Positions 23,236 through 31,723 are shown, counted from the stretch's first letter. The stretch: 40,478 nucleotides of DNA from Thermoguttaceae bacterium (GCA_017408405.1 JAFQUP010000212.1:1-40478), one strand, 5' to 3'. Made by a program: numbers and translations. Notes: generated by a model not told the origin, from the sequence alone.

Positions 23236-25389
23236 TTATTTTCGAAATCGTCCGTTTGTTCTTGAACGGGTTTGCGGAACGTTTTTGAGTGTCGATGTCA
23301 CCGGCTTGGACTGGTATGAAATTGAGATAGTCTGGAGAAGTTTTCCAGGTTTTTGGGTTTTTTCCCATTTCGCCTTACTGTCCCGTAATTCCCCTTCGAC
23401 CGTCCTGGCGTTTCTTATTCCACGGGTGTTACCGCTCGGGACGTTTGGAGTGTCAAGCTGGTAAATGGTGATGGTGATAATTCCCATTTCGTCTTTTTTC
23501 TCGGAGTTTTTGGGGGTGGAGACGACGAATTCACGGTATTTCTGCTCGCCGAGCTTCGTGAAGAAGCCTTCAAAAAAGTGCCTCGCTTCCGTGCTGTTCG
23601 GGTCGATCTGATCCAGAATGAAAAAGAGCGCTTCGTCCGTCGGAACGCACGGTGCTTCGACAGGTTCAGAGGCGGGAGAGGCGGAGGCAGAGTCGTTTTC
23701 CGGAGTTTGATTGGCCCCGGTTTGGGAATTCTTTGGTGGCAGGAATTTGGCTGATCCGGGCATTCCCCTCAACGTGGAAGCCTGCATCGTTCCGGAATTG
23801 GCTGAGGATAAGCTGGAATTCCAGGAAGAGACCTCCGGCGGAGCCTGGGGCAGAATGCTTCTTCCATCGACGAAAACTCTGGCCGCGAGCCGGTCGAATC
23901 GCGGGTCATTCTGATGTGTGCGCTGAAGCGCGATACGGTAAACGTCCCCGACATTGAACAGGGCGTGAAAAACTCCGTCTTTTTCAGTCAGGGTTAAAGG
24001 GTGAAATTCATTATCTTTTCCTTTAACCTCAATGATTGGCTTGAGCGGAATAAATTCTTCGGGGGGATTGTCGGGGATCTGTGTCTCCATCGTGGCCTTG
24101 ATAAGCATTTTTTTTGAGATGGTGACCGTTGGAAGTTTGGAGTCGGCTTGGTCATTCTGGTTTTGGTCTGGTTTTTGAGCGGCAGAGGCGGTTTCGTTCG
24201 CACCTTCAAAAGAGAGCGCGCAGGTGATTTGGTAGTAATCCTTTTCAATTTCGAAAAGACTGTTTCGCAGAATCGCGGTTTTCGCCGGGGTGTCCAGGTT
24301 GTTTTGGTCAACAGGGAGTTTCAGGATATTTGAGTCCTCCTCCGCCGTTGGGTCGATTCTTCTTTTCAGTCCATCCAGGCATAACATGGCGACTTTTCTC
24401 TTCTGCTGGTACTTGAGAGAAGCGTTTCGCGAGCCGCGCAGCGTTCCGTGAGAGGATTGCAGGTAAAAGTCATTGAGCAGAAGCGTGGTTGCGTTTTTCT
24501 GGAGACAGTGAATGATAATCTGTCCGGCGATGTCGTCGAGAATGTCGTGAATCGTTCTTTCACGCGGAAAGAAAACGTCTTTTGGTGAAACGTTCGCTCC
24601 GCTTTTCATGATGGGATTCGGCGTGTTTGGCACTGCCTTCAGATTTTCGAAAACATAATTCGCGATTTCGTCAACCGCGAGAGAACCATTTTTGTTTTCG
24701 TCGGCGTATCCCTTAAGCGCTTCATCAAGCCAGCAGGCGAAATTTGTCATGTTATTCCGAATTCCCAAGTGAATGTCGCTTACCTGGGGACGAGTGTGCG
24801 CGATCGTGATGCCGTTCTGGAGTTCCTTCAGTGTTTCGAAAGGAGTTTCGGAACTTTTTATCCCGTCAGAACGCACCGCGTCAATCATCAAAAGAGCCGC
24901 AGGGGTATTGGATTTTTCAAGAAGATTTTGGAGTTCATCCAGATCAAGGAAGGAGGATTCATCGGCGAATTTTGAGTCATGAACAGCGAGAAGGTTTTTG
25001 TTTTCCTTCTGCGTTCGGAGATATGTTCCGCCGGTGATGAAGAGTAATACGGCGTCTCTTGAAACGCAATTTTTTGGATCAAGGAGTTTTTTGAGGGACT
25101 TTTGGAGCGGTTCAAGCGCGGTATCTTCCCCGGAGTAAAGGATGACTTCAAACTCATTCGTCGCGCCACTTCTGAAACGGTCACAGAGAGCGCGTATTTC
25201 GGCGTAGTCGGGAGCCTTTTTCATGGTACTTTCCACAGAAGTATTTCCCAGGCGGTCAATCCCAATCAGAATGGCGAGATTTTTTGCGTCCGCATTCGCT
25301 TCCCAAAAGAGGAAAAGAGAGAAAATCAGGCTCAGGCAAAGCGTTTTGAGGCAGTATTGGCTTTCGGCGTATTCAACGTCCCAGTTCAT
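23236..25389 (-). CDS. Secreted pseudocaspase (His to Gly, Cys to Val)
   Basis: A 717-residue paralogue and first gene of the three-caspase unit. The start at 25387-25389 (AAGGAAAATAAA upstream) gives a hydrophobic segment (LKTLCLSLIFSLFLFWEANADA) as signal peptide; the frame extends 22 codons further but with no ribosome site. LAILIGIDRLG (38-48), LLFITGGTYL (115-124; Gly121 where His is expected) and LLMIDAVRS (166-174; Val172 where Cys is expected) align with the active protein at 20226. The Asp170 two before the nucleophile is kept. A canonical EF-hand loop spans Asp230-Glu241 (DENKNGSLAVDE), so calcium binding is possible. The rest (350-717) is not recognised; it contains a Ser/Pro-rich linker near 560-590. 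Confidence 0.75.
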   Translation of the reverse strand: MNWDVEYAESQYCLKTLCLSLIFSLFLFWEANADAKNLAILIGIDRLGNTSVESTMKKAPDYAEIRALCDRFRSGATNEFEVILYSGEDTALEPLQKSLKKLLDPKNCVSRDAVLLFITGGTYLRTQKENKNLLAVHDSKFADESSFLDLDELQNLLEKSNTPAALLMIDAVRSDGIKSSETPFETLKELQNGITIAHTRPQVSDIHLGIRNNMTNFACWLDEALKGYADENKNGSLAVDEIANYVFENLKAVPNTPNPIMKSGANVSPKDVFFPRERTIHDILDDIAGQIIIHCLQKNATTLLLNDFYLQSSHGTLRGSRNASLKYQQKRKVAMLCLDGLKRRIDPTAEEDSNILKLPVDQNNLDTPAKTAILRNSLFEIEKDYYQITCALSFEGANETASAAQKPDQNQNDQADSKLPTVTISKKMLIKATMETQIPDNPPEEFIPLKPIIEVKGKDNEFHPLTLTEKDGVFHALFNVGDVYRIALQRTHQNDPRFDRLAARVFVDGRSILPQAPPEVSSWNSSLSSANSGTMQASTLRGMPGSAKFLPPKNSQTGANQTPENDSASASPASEPVEAPCVPTDEALFFILDQIDPNSTEARHFFEGFFTKLGEQKYREFVVSTPKNSEKKDEMGIITITIYQLDTPNVPSGNTRGIRNARTVEGELRDSKAKWEKTQKPGKLLQTISISYQSKPVTSTLKNVPQTRSRTNGRFRK

Positions 25390-25522
25390 TTTATTTTCCT
25401 TATTTGTGTTGTGTGACGGCCAGAGGATTCCGTATTTTCGTTCATTCTCATTCATTCAGAACGTTTCGGGTGATATTGCCCTGAACCGTGATTGGGGGGC
25501 TGAATTGAACAGTGTCTGAATG

Positions 25523-25566
25523 AAAAAAATCACTGTTTTTTCAGTTGATTCTGCTCCAATCAGTGA
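25523..25566 (-). promoter_or_regulatory. Attenuator-like hairpin in the caspase-operon leader
   Basis: On the minus strand TCACTG (25561-25566) can pair with CAGTGA (25530-25535), followed by seven T. A nearer ACTG can pair with the same CAGT, giving two exclusive folds. It lies in the leader between the promoter at 25700 and the ATG at 25389. It could also be a weak terminator. Confidence 0.4.
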
Positions 25567-25699
25567 AAAGTGAGGGAATTTTTCATCGTCAGGAACGTTT
25601 AGATTGTCAATTTTTTGCGTATGAAAACCACAGATAGAATCAAATTATCCTGTTTTGTTTTCAAACATCAAACATAGAGAAATGTCTCCATTTTCTTAA

Positions 25700-25727
25700 A
25701 TTATACTAAATTTCGAAATGCTGTCAA
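25700..25727 (-). promoter_or_regulatory. Consensus promoter of the three-caspase unit
   Basis: TTGACA (25722-25727), 16-nt spacer and TATAAT (25700-25705) on the minus strand match the housekeeping sigma consensus exactly. The predicted start near 25693 leaves a leader of about 300 nt. Confidence 0.85.
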
Positions 25728-26043
25728 GACCTTAAAACTATTTATTTCAAAGATCTTTTCGTATTTCAAATTCTATTAAATTAATGGTAATTTGGATTTA
25801 AATTATGAAATGGACCGCATTTAAATTTTATGAAAAAAAGAAATTTGGTAAAAGAAGCGTAAAAATTAAATAAAAAAAGCTCTCCGTCTGGTAAAAGACA
25901 CACGGAATAGAGTAGTGGAACAGGATTTTGTCCATTGGATATTTTGAGGCCCGCGTTCCCTTTCTTTTCCGGAGAGGCGAGTGTTTTTTTGGGGAAAAGG
26001 GTTTCGGGAGGGAAAGAAAGGAAAATGGGAGTGAATGATTCAT
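25728..26043. other. AT-rich intergenic region without a convincing gene
   Basis: The stretch has only short frames without ribosome sites. A weak hairpin (CTC-TAT-TCCGT with ACGGA-GAG, about 25878-25913) is followed by seven T on the minus strand and may be a second terminator for the S41 gene. Nothing else is seen. Confidence 0.4.
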
Positions 26044-26044
26044 G

Positions 26045-26078
26045 AAAAAAGGACGCATCAGAATCAGACGCGTCCTTT
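26045..26078 (-). terminator. Terminator of the S41 protease gene
   Basis: A 9-bp stem (26048-26056 with 26070-26078, AAAGGACGC/GCGTCCTTT) followed on the minus strand by T's. It lies 16 nt after the stop at 26094. Confidence 0.85.
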
Positions 26079-26093
26079 CCAGGGGGGGGATCG

Positions 26094-27803
26094 TTATCTT
26101 GCGGGAGGGTAGAGTGGGGCTTCCTCGAGCATATTCATCGCGGTCTGAAGAACTAGATCACGTTCTTCTTTTTGCGCAGGGGCATTCCATTCCTGGTCAC
26201 GCATGGTCTCGAACATGGGTTTTCCAGTTTGGTGAACGGAGTAGTTTGGTGAAACTCCGACGTAATTGTAGCGGTTTCCATTTGGTGAGTAAAAATGGGC
26301 GGTCGTGAGTTTGAGGCAGAATGGGCTTTTCCCGATGTCCAGAATAGACTGGATGGTTCCCTTTCCGAAGCTTCTGGCTCCAACGAGCTTTCCTCGGTCG
26401 TTTTCCGCGATGGCACCGGCGAAAATTTCGGAGGCTGAAGCACTTTTTTCGTTAATCAGAACGACCAGAGGAAGGTCCCATTTTTTTGAGGAACGCGCGT
26501 ATTGGGAAAGTTTTCCATGGTTATCCTGAATGGTGAGGATAATTCCTTTGTCGAGGAACAGGTCGGCCATTTCTACCGCGGCATTTACGGTACCTCCTGG
26601 ATTGTCGCGGAGGTCAAGGATGAGAGATTTCATTCCTTCCCGCTGAAGCCGGAAAAGAGTTTCTTCCATTTCACGAGCGGAGTTTTTCTGGAATCTGCTG
26701 AGCCGGACGTAGGCGGTACCGGGTGAATTGGTGAGCAGTCCGCAGTATTCAATGCTTGAGAAAGTCATTTCTTTTCGGCGAAGAACGATTTCTCTTGGAG
26801 TGAGATTCGCTGTTTGGGCAAGCAAACGCACGACGGTATTTGTTTCTCCACTAAGTTTTTCCAGAACCTGTTCTTCCGTCCATTCGCTGATGAAAGTTCC
26901 GTCAATAGCGAGGATTCGGTCACCACGCCGCAGGGATGAAGCGGCAGCGGGTGAATTGGGGATGAGGGTTTTGACCCAAGTGTCGCGGCCTTTGGTCTCC
27001 AGCTCGATTCCGATACCGACCATGCTTCCGGACATGGAGGACATGAGGTCCTGTCTCTGGTCAGGCAAAAGGAGTTCGGAATGCGGATCGAGAGAATCCA
27101 CGAATCCCGCGATGCCTTCCAGGACGAGCACGGCACCATTTACTCCGAAATTTTCCTGAAATTTTTTCCCCAGCTCAAGGATGGCCGACTCCAGCTCCTG
27201 GCGGGTCTGAATGACGGATCGTTTTCGGAAAGAACTGATTTCTTTTCTGAATTCTTCCAGAGCGCTCATTTTTTGTTCGGGCAGCACGTGTTCATGGAAA
27301 ATGCTGCTTTGAAGGGAAATTTCCATCGCGGCCGTTTCGCGGTAAAAAATTTGAGCGGGTTCGACTTTACGATAGAAATTCCGGTCAAAGACCTGGTGAA
27401 AATTTTTCAGAAAGTAATGAAGCTGCTCCTCACTCATTCCGCGCGCGAATTCCAAATGAAAACGCGTTACGTATCGTTTCTGGATGTCGCAGAGAATTTT
27501 CGCGCGGCTGAAATGGGCTTGAAGTTCCTTTGAAGCAGGATACTTCCGCAGCGTTTGGGCGAGCAGATCCCTGGATTCCTTCCATCGGCAACTCTGTTCA
27601 AGCCTGGCGGCTTTCTGAATTACGGAATCGATATGCTGCGCGTTTCGCGCGGAGATTTCGCCGTGAGAGGCTGAAACTGGAATTTGTGTTGAGGTACTTC
27701 GCTCTACGGATTGCGTCTGAACGATTTGTGTCGGGGATTCGGCCTGAAGTGTCTGTGCCGCGACGGCTGCACTAAAAATCAATGCGGCGAAAATTGAAAA
27801 CAT
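26094..27803 (-). CDS. S41 family C-terminal processing peptidase (CtpA-like)
   Basis: A 569-residue secreted or periplasmic serine protease. Signal peptide about 1-20 (MFSIFAALIFSAAVAAQT). A helical N-terminal region (50-230) precedes the PDZ domain (about 253-340, with GIGIELE and NSPAAASSLRRGDRILAIDG). The S41 catalytic domain follows, with LDLRDNPGG (396-404), the Ser456 region SASASE and Lys481 in FGKGT, 25 residues apart as in CtpB. These enzymes cut near the C-terminus of unfolded or tagged envelope proteins using the PDZ domain to recognise the tail. The ribosome site GGGAGG is strong. Single-gene unit with its own promoter (28044), long leader and terminator. Confidence 0.93.
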   Translation of the reverse strand: MFSIFAALIFSAAVAAQTLQAESPTQIVQTQSVERSTSTQIPVSASHGEISARNAQHIDSVIQKAARLEQSCRWKESRDLLAQTLRKYPASKELQAHFSRAKILCDIQKRYVTRFHLEFARGMSEEQLHYFLKNFHQVFDRNFYRKVEPAQIFYRETAAMEISLQSSIFHEHVLPEQKMSALEEFRKEISSFRKRSVIQTRQELESAILELGKKFQENFGVNGAVLVLEGIAGFVDSLDPHSELLLPDQRQDLMSSMSGSMVGIGIELETKGRDTWVKTLIPNSPAAASSLRRGDRILAIDGTFISEWTEEQVLEKLSGETNTVVRLLAQTANLTPREIVLRRKEMTFSSIEYCGLLTNSPGTAYVRLSRFQKNSAREMEETLFRLQREGMKSLILDLRDNPGGTVNAAVEMADLFLDKGIILTIQDNHGKLSQYARSSKKWDLPLVVLINEKSASASEIFAGAIAENDRGKLVGARSFGKGTIQSILDIGKSPFCLKLTTAHFYSPNGNRYNYVGVSPNYSVHQTGKPMFETMRDQEWNAPAQKEERDLVLQTAMNMLEEAPLYPPAR

Positions 27804-27907
27804 TATTCCTCCCTGATTTTGAACTTGAAGTTCAGTTTCCTTCGTGAATCCTGAAGCAGGCTGTCTGCCGCGCTGTCTTTGCGGCGATGAAAGAAAAAGG
27901 ACTCGTC

Positions 27908-27931
27908 AAAAATCGGCCATCCTCCCGATTT
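27908..27931 (-). promoter_or_regulatory. Terminator-like hairpin in the leader of the S41 gene
   Basis: AAATCGG (27925-27931) pairs with CCGATTT (27910-27916) around an 8-nt loop that holds GGAGGATGG; five T's follow. It lies 105 nt before the ATG, in the leader, so it could attenuate. Other parts of 27804-28400 show no gene. Confidence 0.4.
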
Positions 27932-28043
27932 AGAGTTTGAGAGCTTTTTCTTGTGCTCCTTCTTAATTTAGGGGATTTGTTCCCCTGGTCAAATGAAAGT
28001 AACTTCCTTTTTGGACCTCTCCAAAACTCAGGAAACTTACTTT

Positions 28044-28072
28044 AGTATATCCTATTAATGAGATGTGGTCAA
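28044..28072 (-). promoter_or_regulatory. Promoter of the S41 protease gene
   Basis: TTGACC (28067-28072), 17-nt spacer and TATACT (28044-28049) on the minus strand. The leader would be about 234 nt. Confidence 0.75.
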
Positions 28073-28347
28073 ACTTTCGTGAAAGAAATTTATGAAAAAA
28101 CCCTTAGATCTTGCCTAACTGGGGGCATGTTGTATTGGTTGTAGGGGATTTGCGGGCGTGAAATTTGGAATAAATAGTCTTTTGAGTATTATTTTCCTAA
28201 AGATTTTTTCGGAAAAAGTTTTGGGAATGCGTGTTTTGGGTAAAATTGAAAAAGACGGGGAGGTCTGGAAACGTATGGGATTTAAGAATATTTCAGTGAG
28301 CGCGAAAGAAGTTGAGAGACAGGGAACGGACAGCGGATGTTCGTGAG

Positions 28348-28387
28348 AAGGGGCAGGAAGGCGTTTTGAGGTTCCTGCCCCTTTTGT
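28348..28387. terminator. Hairpin terminator between 28346 and the stop at 28401
   Basis: A perfect 12-bp stem (28348-28359 with 28372-28383, AAGGGGCAGGAA/TTCCTGCCCCTT) with a 12-nt loop. The T tract is better on the plus strand, but the only real gene nearby is the minus-strand one at 28401, whose stop is 18 nt away. The strand is left open. Confidence 0.65.
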
Positions 28388-28400
28388 CATTTAAAAGAAG

Positions 28401-30053
28401 TTAGATGAATTTTCCCGGAACGTATCCAGCTTTCTGGAGATTGCGCTCGCGGCGCAATTTCATTCTCTCAACCGTTCCGGTATCGGAAGGCGCGGTTTCG
28501 AGTACTTTCTTGAGCGGGAAAGTTCTGCGAATTTCTTCCTCACGAAGATTCGGGTCGTCCTGTGTTCGAATCAGTACGTATTTATCGTATGTTTCACGAA
28601 GGTCGGAAGCAAAGAGGTCTTCCTCAAGGATGTCCTTGAAGCGTTCCTGACTGTTGATGACTTCCACCCAAAGAGCGAACGCGCGATCATAGTTCGCGAC
28701 CGCCTGGCGGAGTTCATTGTTCTCAAAGAGCTTATCCGCTTCGTAAATGAGTTTTCTTGATTCGATAATTGCCGGGAGTTTTTCCAGTTCTCCCCGAATC
28801 ATCCAGTACTGATAATTAACGATGAGTCGATATCTTCTCACGAGTTTCGCCTGGTTATTTGCCTGGTCAAGCTGTTTCGCGAGAGTGAGCCCCTGCTTTC
28901 TCTTCTCCATGGGGAGATTTTGTGCCCATTCCTCGTTGGAAACTTTGATTTTCTCTTCCGCCTCGCTGGCGATGTTCTGAACGTCCGCGGAACGCATTTC
29001 CAAAGGAATATTCAGAGCGTTTCTTTCTTCCTGGGTAAGTCTCGCGCGCTTGATGTTGACAAGATGTTCATATTTTCCGGGGGAGAGTGCGTCCAGTTCC
29101 TTTCGCTTCGCTTCCGCCAGCTTCTCCATTTCTTCCTGTTCGACGAGCTTCATGGGTTCCCCAAAAGCAGAGTTGAGAGAAAGCTCTCCAAACCCTTTCC
29201 ATTCAGCGTTAAACTGATTCCAGGCAGTCTGTGCCCCTTCTGAGGCGCCGCCGGCGTTTCCAGAAGGACTGTCCGCGTAGACGAAGTTACCCTCCTCCTC
29301 AAGATTTGCCGCGTAGTATCCTTGCGCGAGAGGAGCGTATGAGAAAAAGAGGGTCGGGCTGATGGTCTGAAGGTCCACACCCTTGTCGACGTGGAGTGAT
29401 TCCGCCTGTTTGTACCACCATTTTCCAACGAGCCAACTGTCTCTTTTCGAGGTTTTGAAACCGGGGATATCATGAATGTCCGGATCATTTCGGTAAAGCT
29501 GGCGGAAATAAACTTTTTCGTCCGATTTGCTGATTTTTTGAGAGGTGGTCCATCCGACGTCCCAGGTAATTCGAATAGATCGCGGATTATAGAGGGTTCC
29601 GCGTTCGAGAAAATCAATTCCTTTCTTTACCCAGAAGTAGCGATCCTGGTAATTATCGTGTTCGACAGAGATATTGTACGCGAGATTCCATCCCTGGAAA
29701 CGCCAGACAGTCTCCAGGTGCGGATTGAGTACGATGAGCTGGTTGAGTACCGCGGCGAGTTTTGTCCACTCTTTTTTCTTTTTGTACTCTTCGGCTTTCT
29801 GCCAGAGAATCATTTGCGCGATGCCATCCATTCCAAAAGTTCCCAGACGCATGGTTTCCGCGGCCATGTTGATTTCGCCCAAGTCCTTAATGTCTACCGT
29901 CTGCGTTCGCTGGTGCTCAAGATAACCGCCAACGGAATTTTCCGAAGCAGGCTGACTCAGCCAGTAGATTGGGAAAATCAGCAGAATGATGCATCCCAAA
30001 TAAATCATTTTGTTGCGGAACGGCCGACTGTGAACGGATTGCGGTGCGCTCAT
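28401..30053 (-). CDS. Conserved membrane-anchored planctomycete protein, function unknown
   Basis: A 550-residue protein with one N-terminal membrane anchor (MIYLGCIILLIFPIYWLSQP, about 16-35) and the rest outside the cytoplasm. The large middle region has TPR-like helices early (WTKLAAVLNQLIVLNPHLETVWRFQGWNLAY) and many Trp and Tyr residues (YFWVKKGIDFLERG, WKGFGELS). The last 200 residues are charged helices. It resembles a planctomycete protein sometimes labelled as iron-responsive-element-like; I recall that label but cannot check it and do not adopt it. GGGAG lies upstream of the ATG, and the gene has a promoter at 30175. No catalytic motif is visible. Confidence 0.75.
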   Translation of the reverse strand: MSAPQSVHSRPFRNKMIYLGCIILLIFPIYWLSQPASENSVGGYLEHQRTQTVDIKDLGEINMAAETMRLGTFGMDGIAQMILWQKAEEYKKKKEWTKLAAVLNQLIVLNPHLETVWRFQGWNLAYNISVEHDNYQDRYFWVKKGIDFLERGTLYNPRSIRITWDVGWTTSQKISKSDEKVYFRQLYRNDPDIHDIPGFKTSKRDSWLVGKWWYKQAESLHVDKGVDLQTISPTLFFSYAPLAQGYYAANLEEEGNFVYADSPSGNAGGASEGAQTAWNQFNAEWKGFGELSLNSAFGEPMKLVEQEEMEKLAEAKRKELDALSPGKYEHLVNIKRARLTQEERNALNIPLEMRSADVQNIASEAEEKIKVSNEEWAQNLPMEKRKQGLTLAKQLDQANNQAKLVRRYRLIVNYQYWMIRGELEKLPAIIESRKLIYEADKLFENNELRQAVANYDRAFALWVEVINSQERFKDILEEDLFASDLRETYDKYVLIRTQDDPNLREEEIRRTFPLKKVLETAPSDTGTVERMKLRRERNLQKAGYVPGKFI

Positions 30054-30063
30054 GAATTTCTCC

Positions 30064-30103
30064 CGTGAATATTTCCCGAAAAACGTGAATATCTCCCGAA
30101 AAA
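30064..30103. repeat. Two tandem 20-bp direct repeats upstream of the 28401 gene
   Basis: CGTGAATATTTCCCGAAAAA (30064-30083) and a copy with one change (30084-30103) lie between the promoter and the ATG at 30053. They may bind a regulator or act in the mRNA leader. Confidence 0.6.
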
Positions 30104-30174
30104 ATGAGAAAAGGTCCCCCAGAGGATTATCGGTTTCTTTTCACGCCATATTTAAAGCAATTGCCTAAATTACC

Positions 30175-30203
30175 AGATTAACGAATTTCTGTCCATTTGT
30201 CAA
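30175..30203 (-). promoter_or_regulatory. Promoter of the membrane protein gene at 28401
   Basis: TTGACA (30198-30203), 17-nt spacer and TAATCT (30175-30180) on the minus strand, preceded by a C-rich stretch. The leader is about 115 nt. Confidence 0.7.
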
Positions 30204-30384
30204 GAAGGGGGCAGGGGCATTTTCGTGAAAATGGCGATTTTTGTCAAAAAATTTTCAGGCTGTTATTTTTGGAGAGAAGATTTCGCAAGTAAGGCGGGAT
30301 TCGCCGTGGAGGCGGTGAAGAGCGTTTGGAATTTGCCGAGAGGAGAAAAAAATAAAAAAATCTTAAAAAATGATTGCCCCCCCC

Positions 30385-30412
30385 TTGAAATATTTTCTGA
30401 ACGTGATATACT
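30385..30412 (+). promoter_or_regulatory. Promoter of tRNA-Leu
   Basis: TTGAAA (30385-30390), 16-nt spacer and TATACT (30407-30412), directly after a run of eight C. The tRNA begins 14 nt after the -10 box. Confidence 0.8.
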
Positions 30413-30425
30413 GTCTCTCAATGTT

Positions 30426-30510
30426 GCTGAAATGGCGGAATTGGTAGACGCGCTAGGTTCAGGTCCTAGTCCTAGTTAATAGGGTGGAGATTCGAGTTCT
30501 CTTTTCAGCA
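30426..30510 (+). tRNA. tRNA-Leu (anticodon CAG)
   Basis: An 85-nt class II tRNA with acceptor stem GCTGAAA/TTTCAGC, D arm with GGTAGACGC, anticodon stem CTAGG/CCTAG around TTCAGGT (anticodon CAG), and a long variable arm (CCTA-GTTAA-TAGG). The discriminator is A; CCA is not encoded. Confidence 0.95.
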
Positions 30511-30516
30511 TTACTC

Positions 30517-30549
30517 AAGCCGTCGGGGATGTTTCCGGCGGCTTTTTTT
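30517..30549 (+). terminator. Terminator of tRNA-Leu
   Basis: A 10-bp stem (30517-30526 with 30535-30544, one G-U pair), 8-nt loop and seven T. Confidence 0.9.
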
Positions 30550-30724
30550 GTTGATTCATTGATTCGTTCTGGAAAGATACGGTTTCAGGGACGGAAGTTT
30601 TGAAGGGCAGTTTTTTTTGATGCGATGCTTTTGAGGACGAGAGTTTTCGGGCAGTCATTTCCGGGCAATCGTTTTTGAAGATAGTATTTTCGCAGATCTT
30701 TCAATTTATTTCGCGGAGGAATTC

Positions 30725-31723
30725 ATGTTTGTCGATCAGGTAGAAATCGTGGTTCGCGGTGGTCGCGGCGGTGACGGCTGCGTCAGTTTCCTTCGCGAGA
30801 AATATATTCCGAAAGGTGGTCCGGACGGTGGTGACGGCGGCCGCGGCGGGAGCGTAATCCTTGAGGCAAAGGAGGGCGTGGACAGTCTGATGCCGTATAC
30901 GATGAAACGGACGTGGAATGGCAAGCGCGGAGTTTCGGGGCAGGGGTTCCAGCGTCACGGAGCGCACGCGGAAGATACGATTCTTTTTGTGCCTCCGGGA
31001 ACATTGGTTTATGATTCGGACGCGGGATTTCTGATGAAAGATCTCTCTCATGCCGGCGATCAGGTGAACGTAGCGCGCGGCGGAGCGGGCGGCAAGGGAA
31101 ATATGCGTTTTCGCACGTCTCAGAATCGCGCGCCGCGGCAATGCACTCCGGGAGCGGAGGGTGAGGTTCGGACGCTGAAACTGGAGCTGAAAGTGATTGC
31201 GGACGTTGGTCTTCTCGGCAAACCGAACGCGGGAAAAAGTACGCTTCTTTCACGCTTGACGAAAGCGCGGCCGGAGATTGCGAACTATCCGTTTACGACG
31301 AAGTACCCAAATCTTGGCCGTGTTCAGGTCGGTTTTGATCATTCGTTTGTGATAGCGGACATTCCGGGATTGATCGAGGGCGCCGCTCAGGGCGTTGGAC
31401 TTGGACATGAGTTTTTGCGCCATATTGAGCGGGCAGGGATTCTTGTTCATTTAGTGGAGCCGCTGCCGATGGACGGGACGGATCCGATTGAAAATTACCA
31501 AACGATTCGCAATGAGCTGGCGGAATATGATGCGGCACTGACGAAACGTCCGGAGATTATCGTGGTTTCGAAATCAGAGCTTCCGGAGGCCGCGGAGGTT
31601 CGAGAACGTCTTGAAGCTCAGACGGGGCAAACCGTGATGACGATTTCCGCTGTCACGGGGCAAAATTTGAACACGCTGGTTCAAAAGATCGTCGAGACGC
31701 TTCATTCAGAAGAGGAGGATTGA
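30725..31723 (+). CDS. obg: Obg/CgtA family GTPase
   Basis: A 332-residue GTPase that binds the large ribosomal subunit. The Gly-rich Obg fold (1-157) has the repeated GGRGGDG and GGPDGGDGGRGG motifs. The G domain follows: GKPNAGKST (165-173), YPFTT (188-192, switch I) and DIPG (212-215). The G4 guanine-specificity motif, normally NKxD, reads SKSE (282-285), and G5 is SAVTG. There is no C-terminal Obg domain after about 330, as in short Obg forms. GGAGG precedes the ATG. The nearest upstream gene is tRNA-Leu with its own terminator; 30550-30724 has no clear promoter. Confidence 0.95.
   Translation: MFVDQVEIVVRGGRGGDGCVSFLREKYIPKGGPDGGDGGRGGSVILEAKEGVDSLMPYTMKRTWNGKRGVSGQGFQRHGAHAEDTILFVPPGTLVYDSDAGFLMKDLSHAGDQVNVARGGAGGKGNMRFRTSQNRAPRQCTPGAEGEVRTLKLELKVIADVGLLGKPNAGKSTLLSRLTKARPEIANYPFTTKYPNLGRVQVGFDHSFVIADIPGLIEGAAQGVGLGHEFLRHIERAGILVHLVEPLPMDGTDPIENYQTIRNELAEYDAALTKRPEIIVVSKSELPEAAEVRERLEAQTGQTVMTISAVTGQNLNTLVQKIVETLHSEEED

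Noticed and set aside
22014..25389. Considered as broken pseudogenes of the caspase at 20226
   Set aside because: Both frames are open and full-length with signal peptides and good ribosome sites; loss of catalytic residues alone does not make them pseudogenes.
25828..26058. 76-codon minus-strand frame after the S41 gene
   Set aside because: It overlaps the S41 terminator, is AT-rich and has no ribosome site.
28158..28346. 62-codon plus-strand frame (GTG start) just before a hairpin
   Set aside because: No ribosome site and no recognisable product; the hairpin more likely serves the minus-strand gene at 28401. It would be reconsidered if relatives conserve it.
30225..30479. 84-codon plus-strand frame entering tRNA-Leu
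   Set aside because: It runs through the tRNA promoter and into the tRNA, so it is not a gene.
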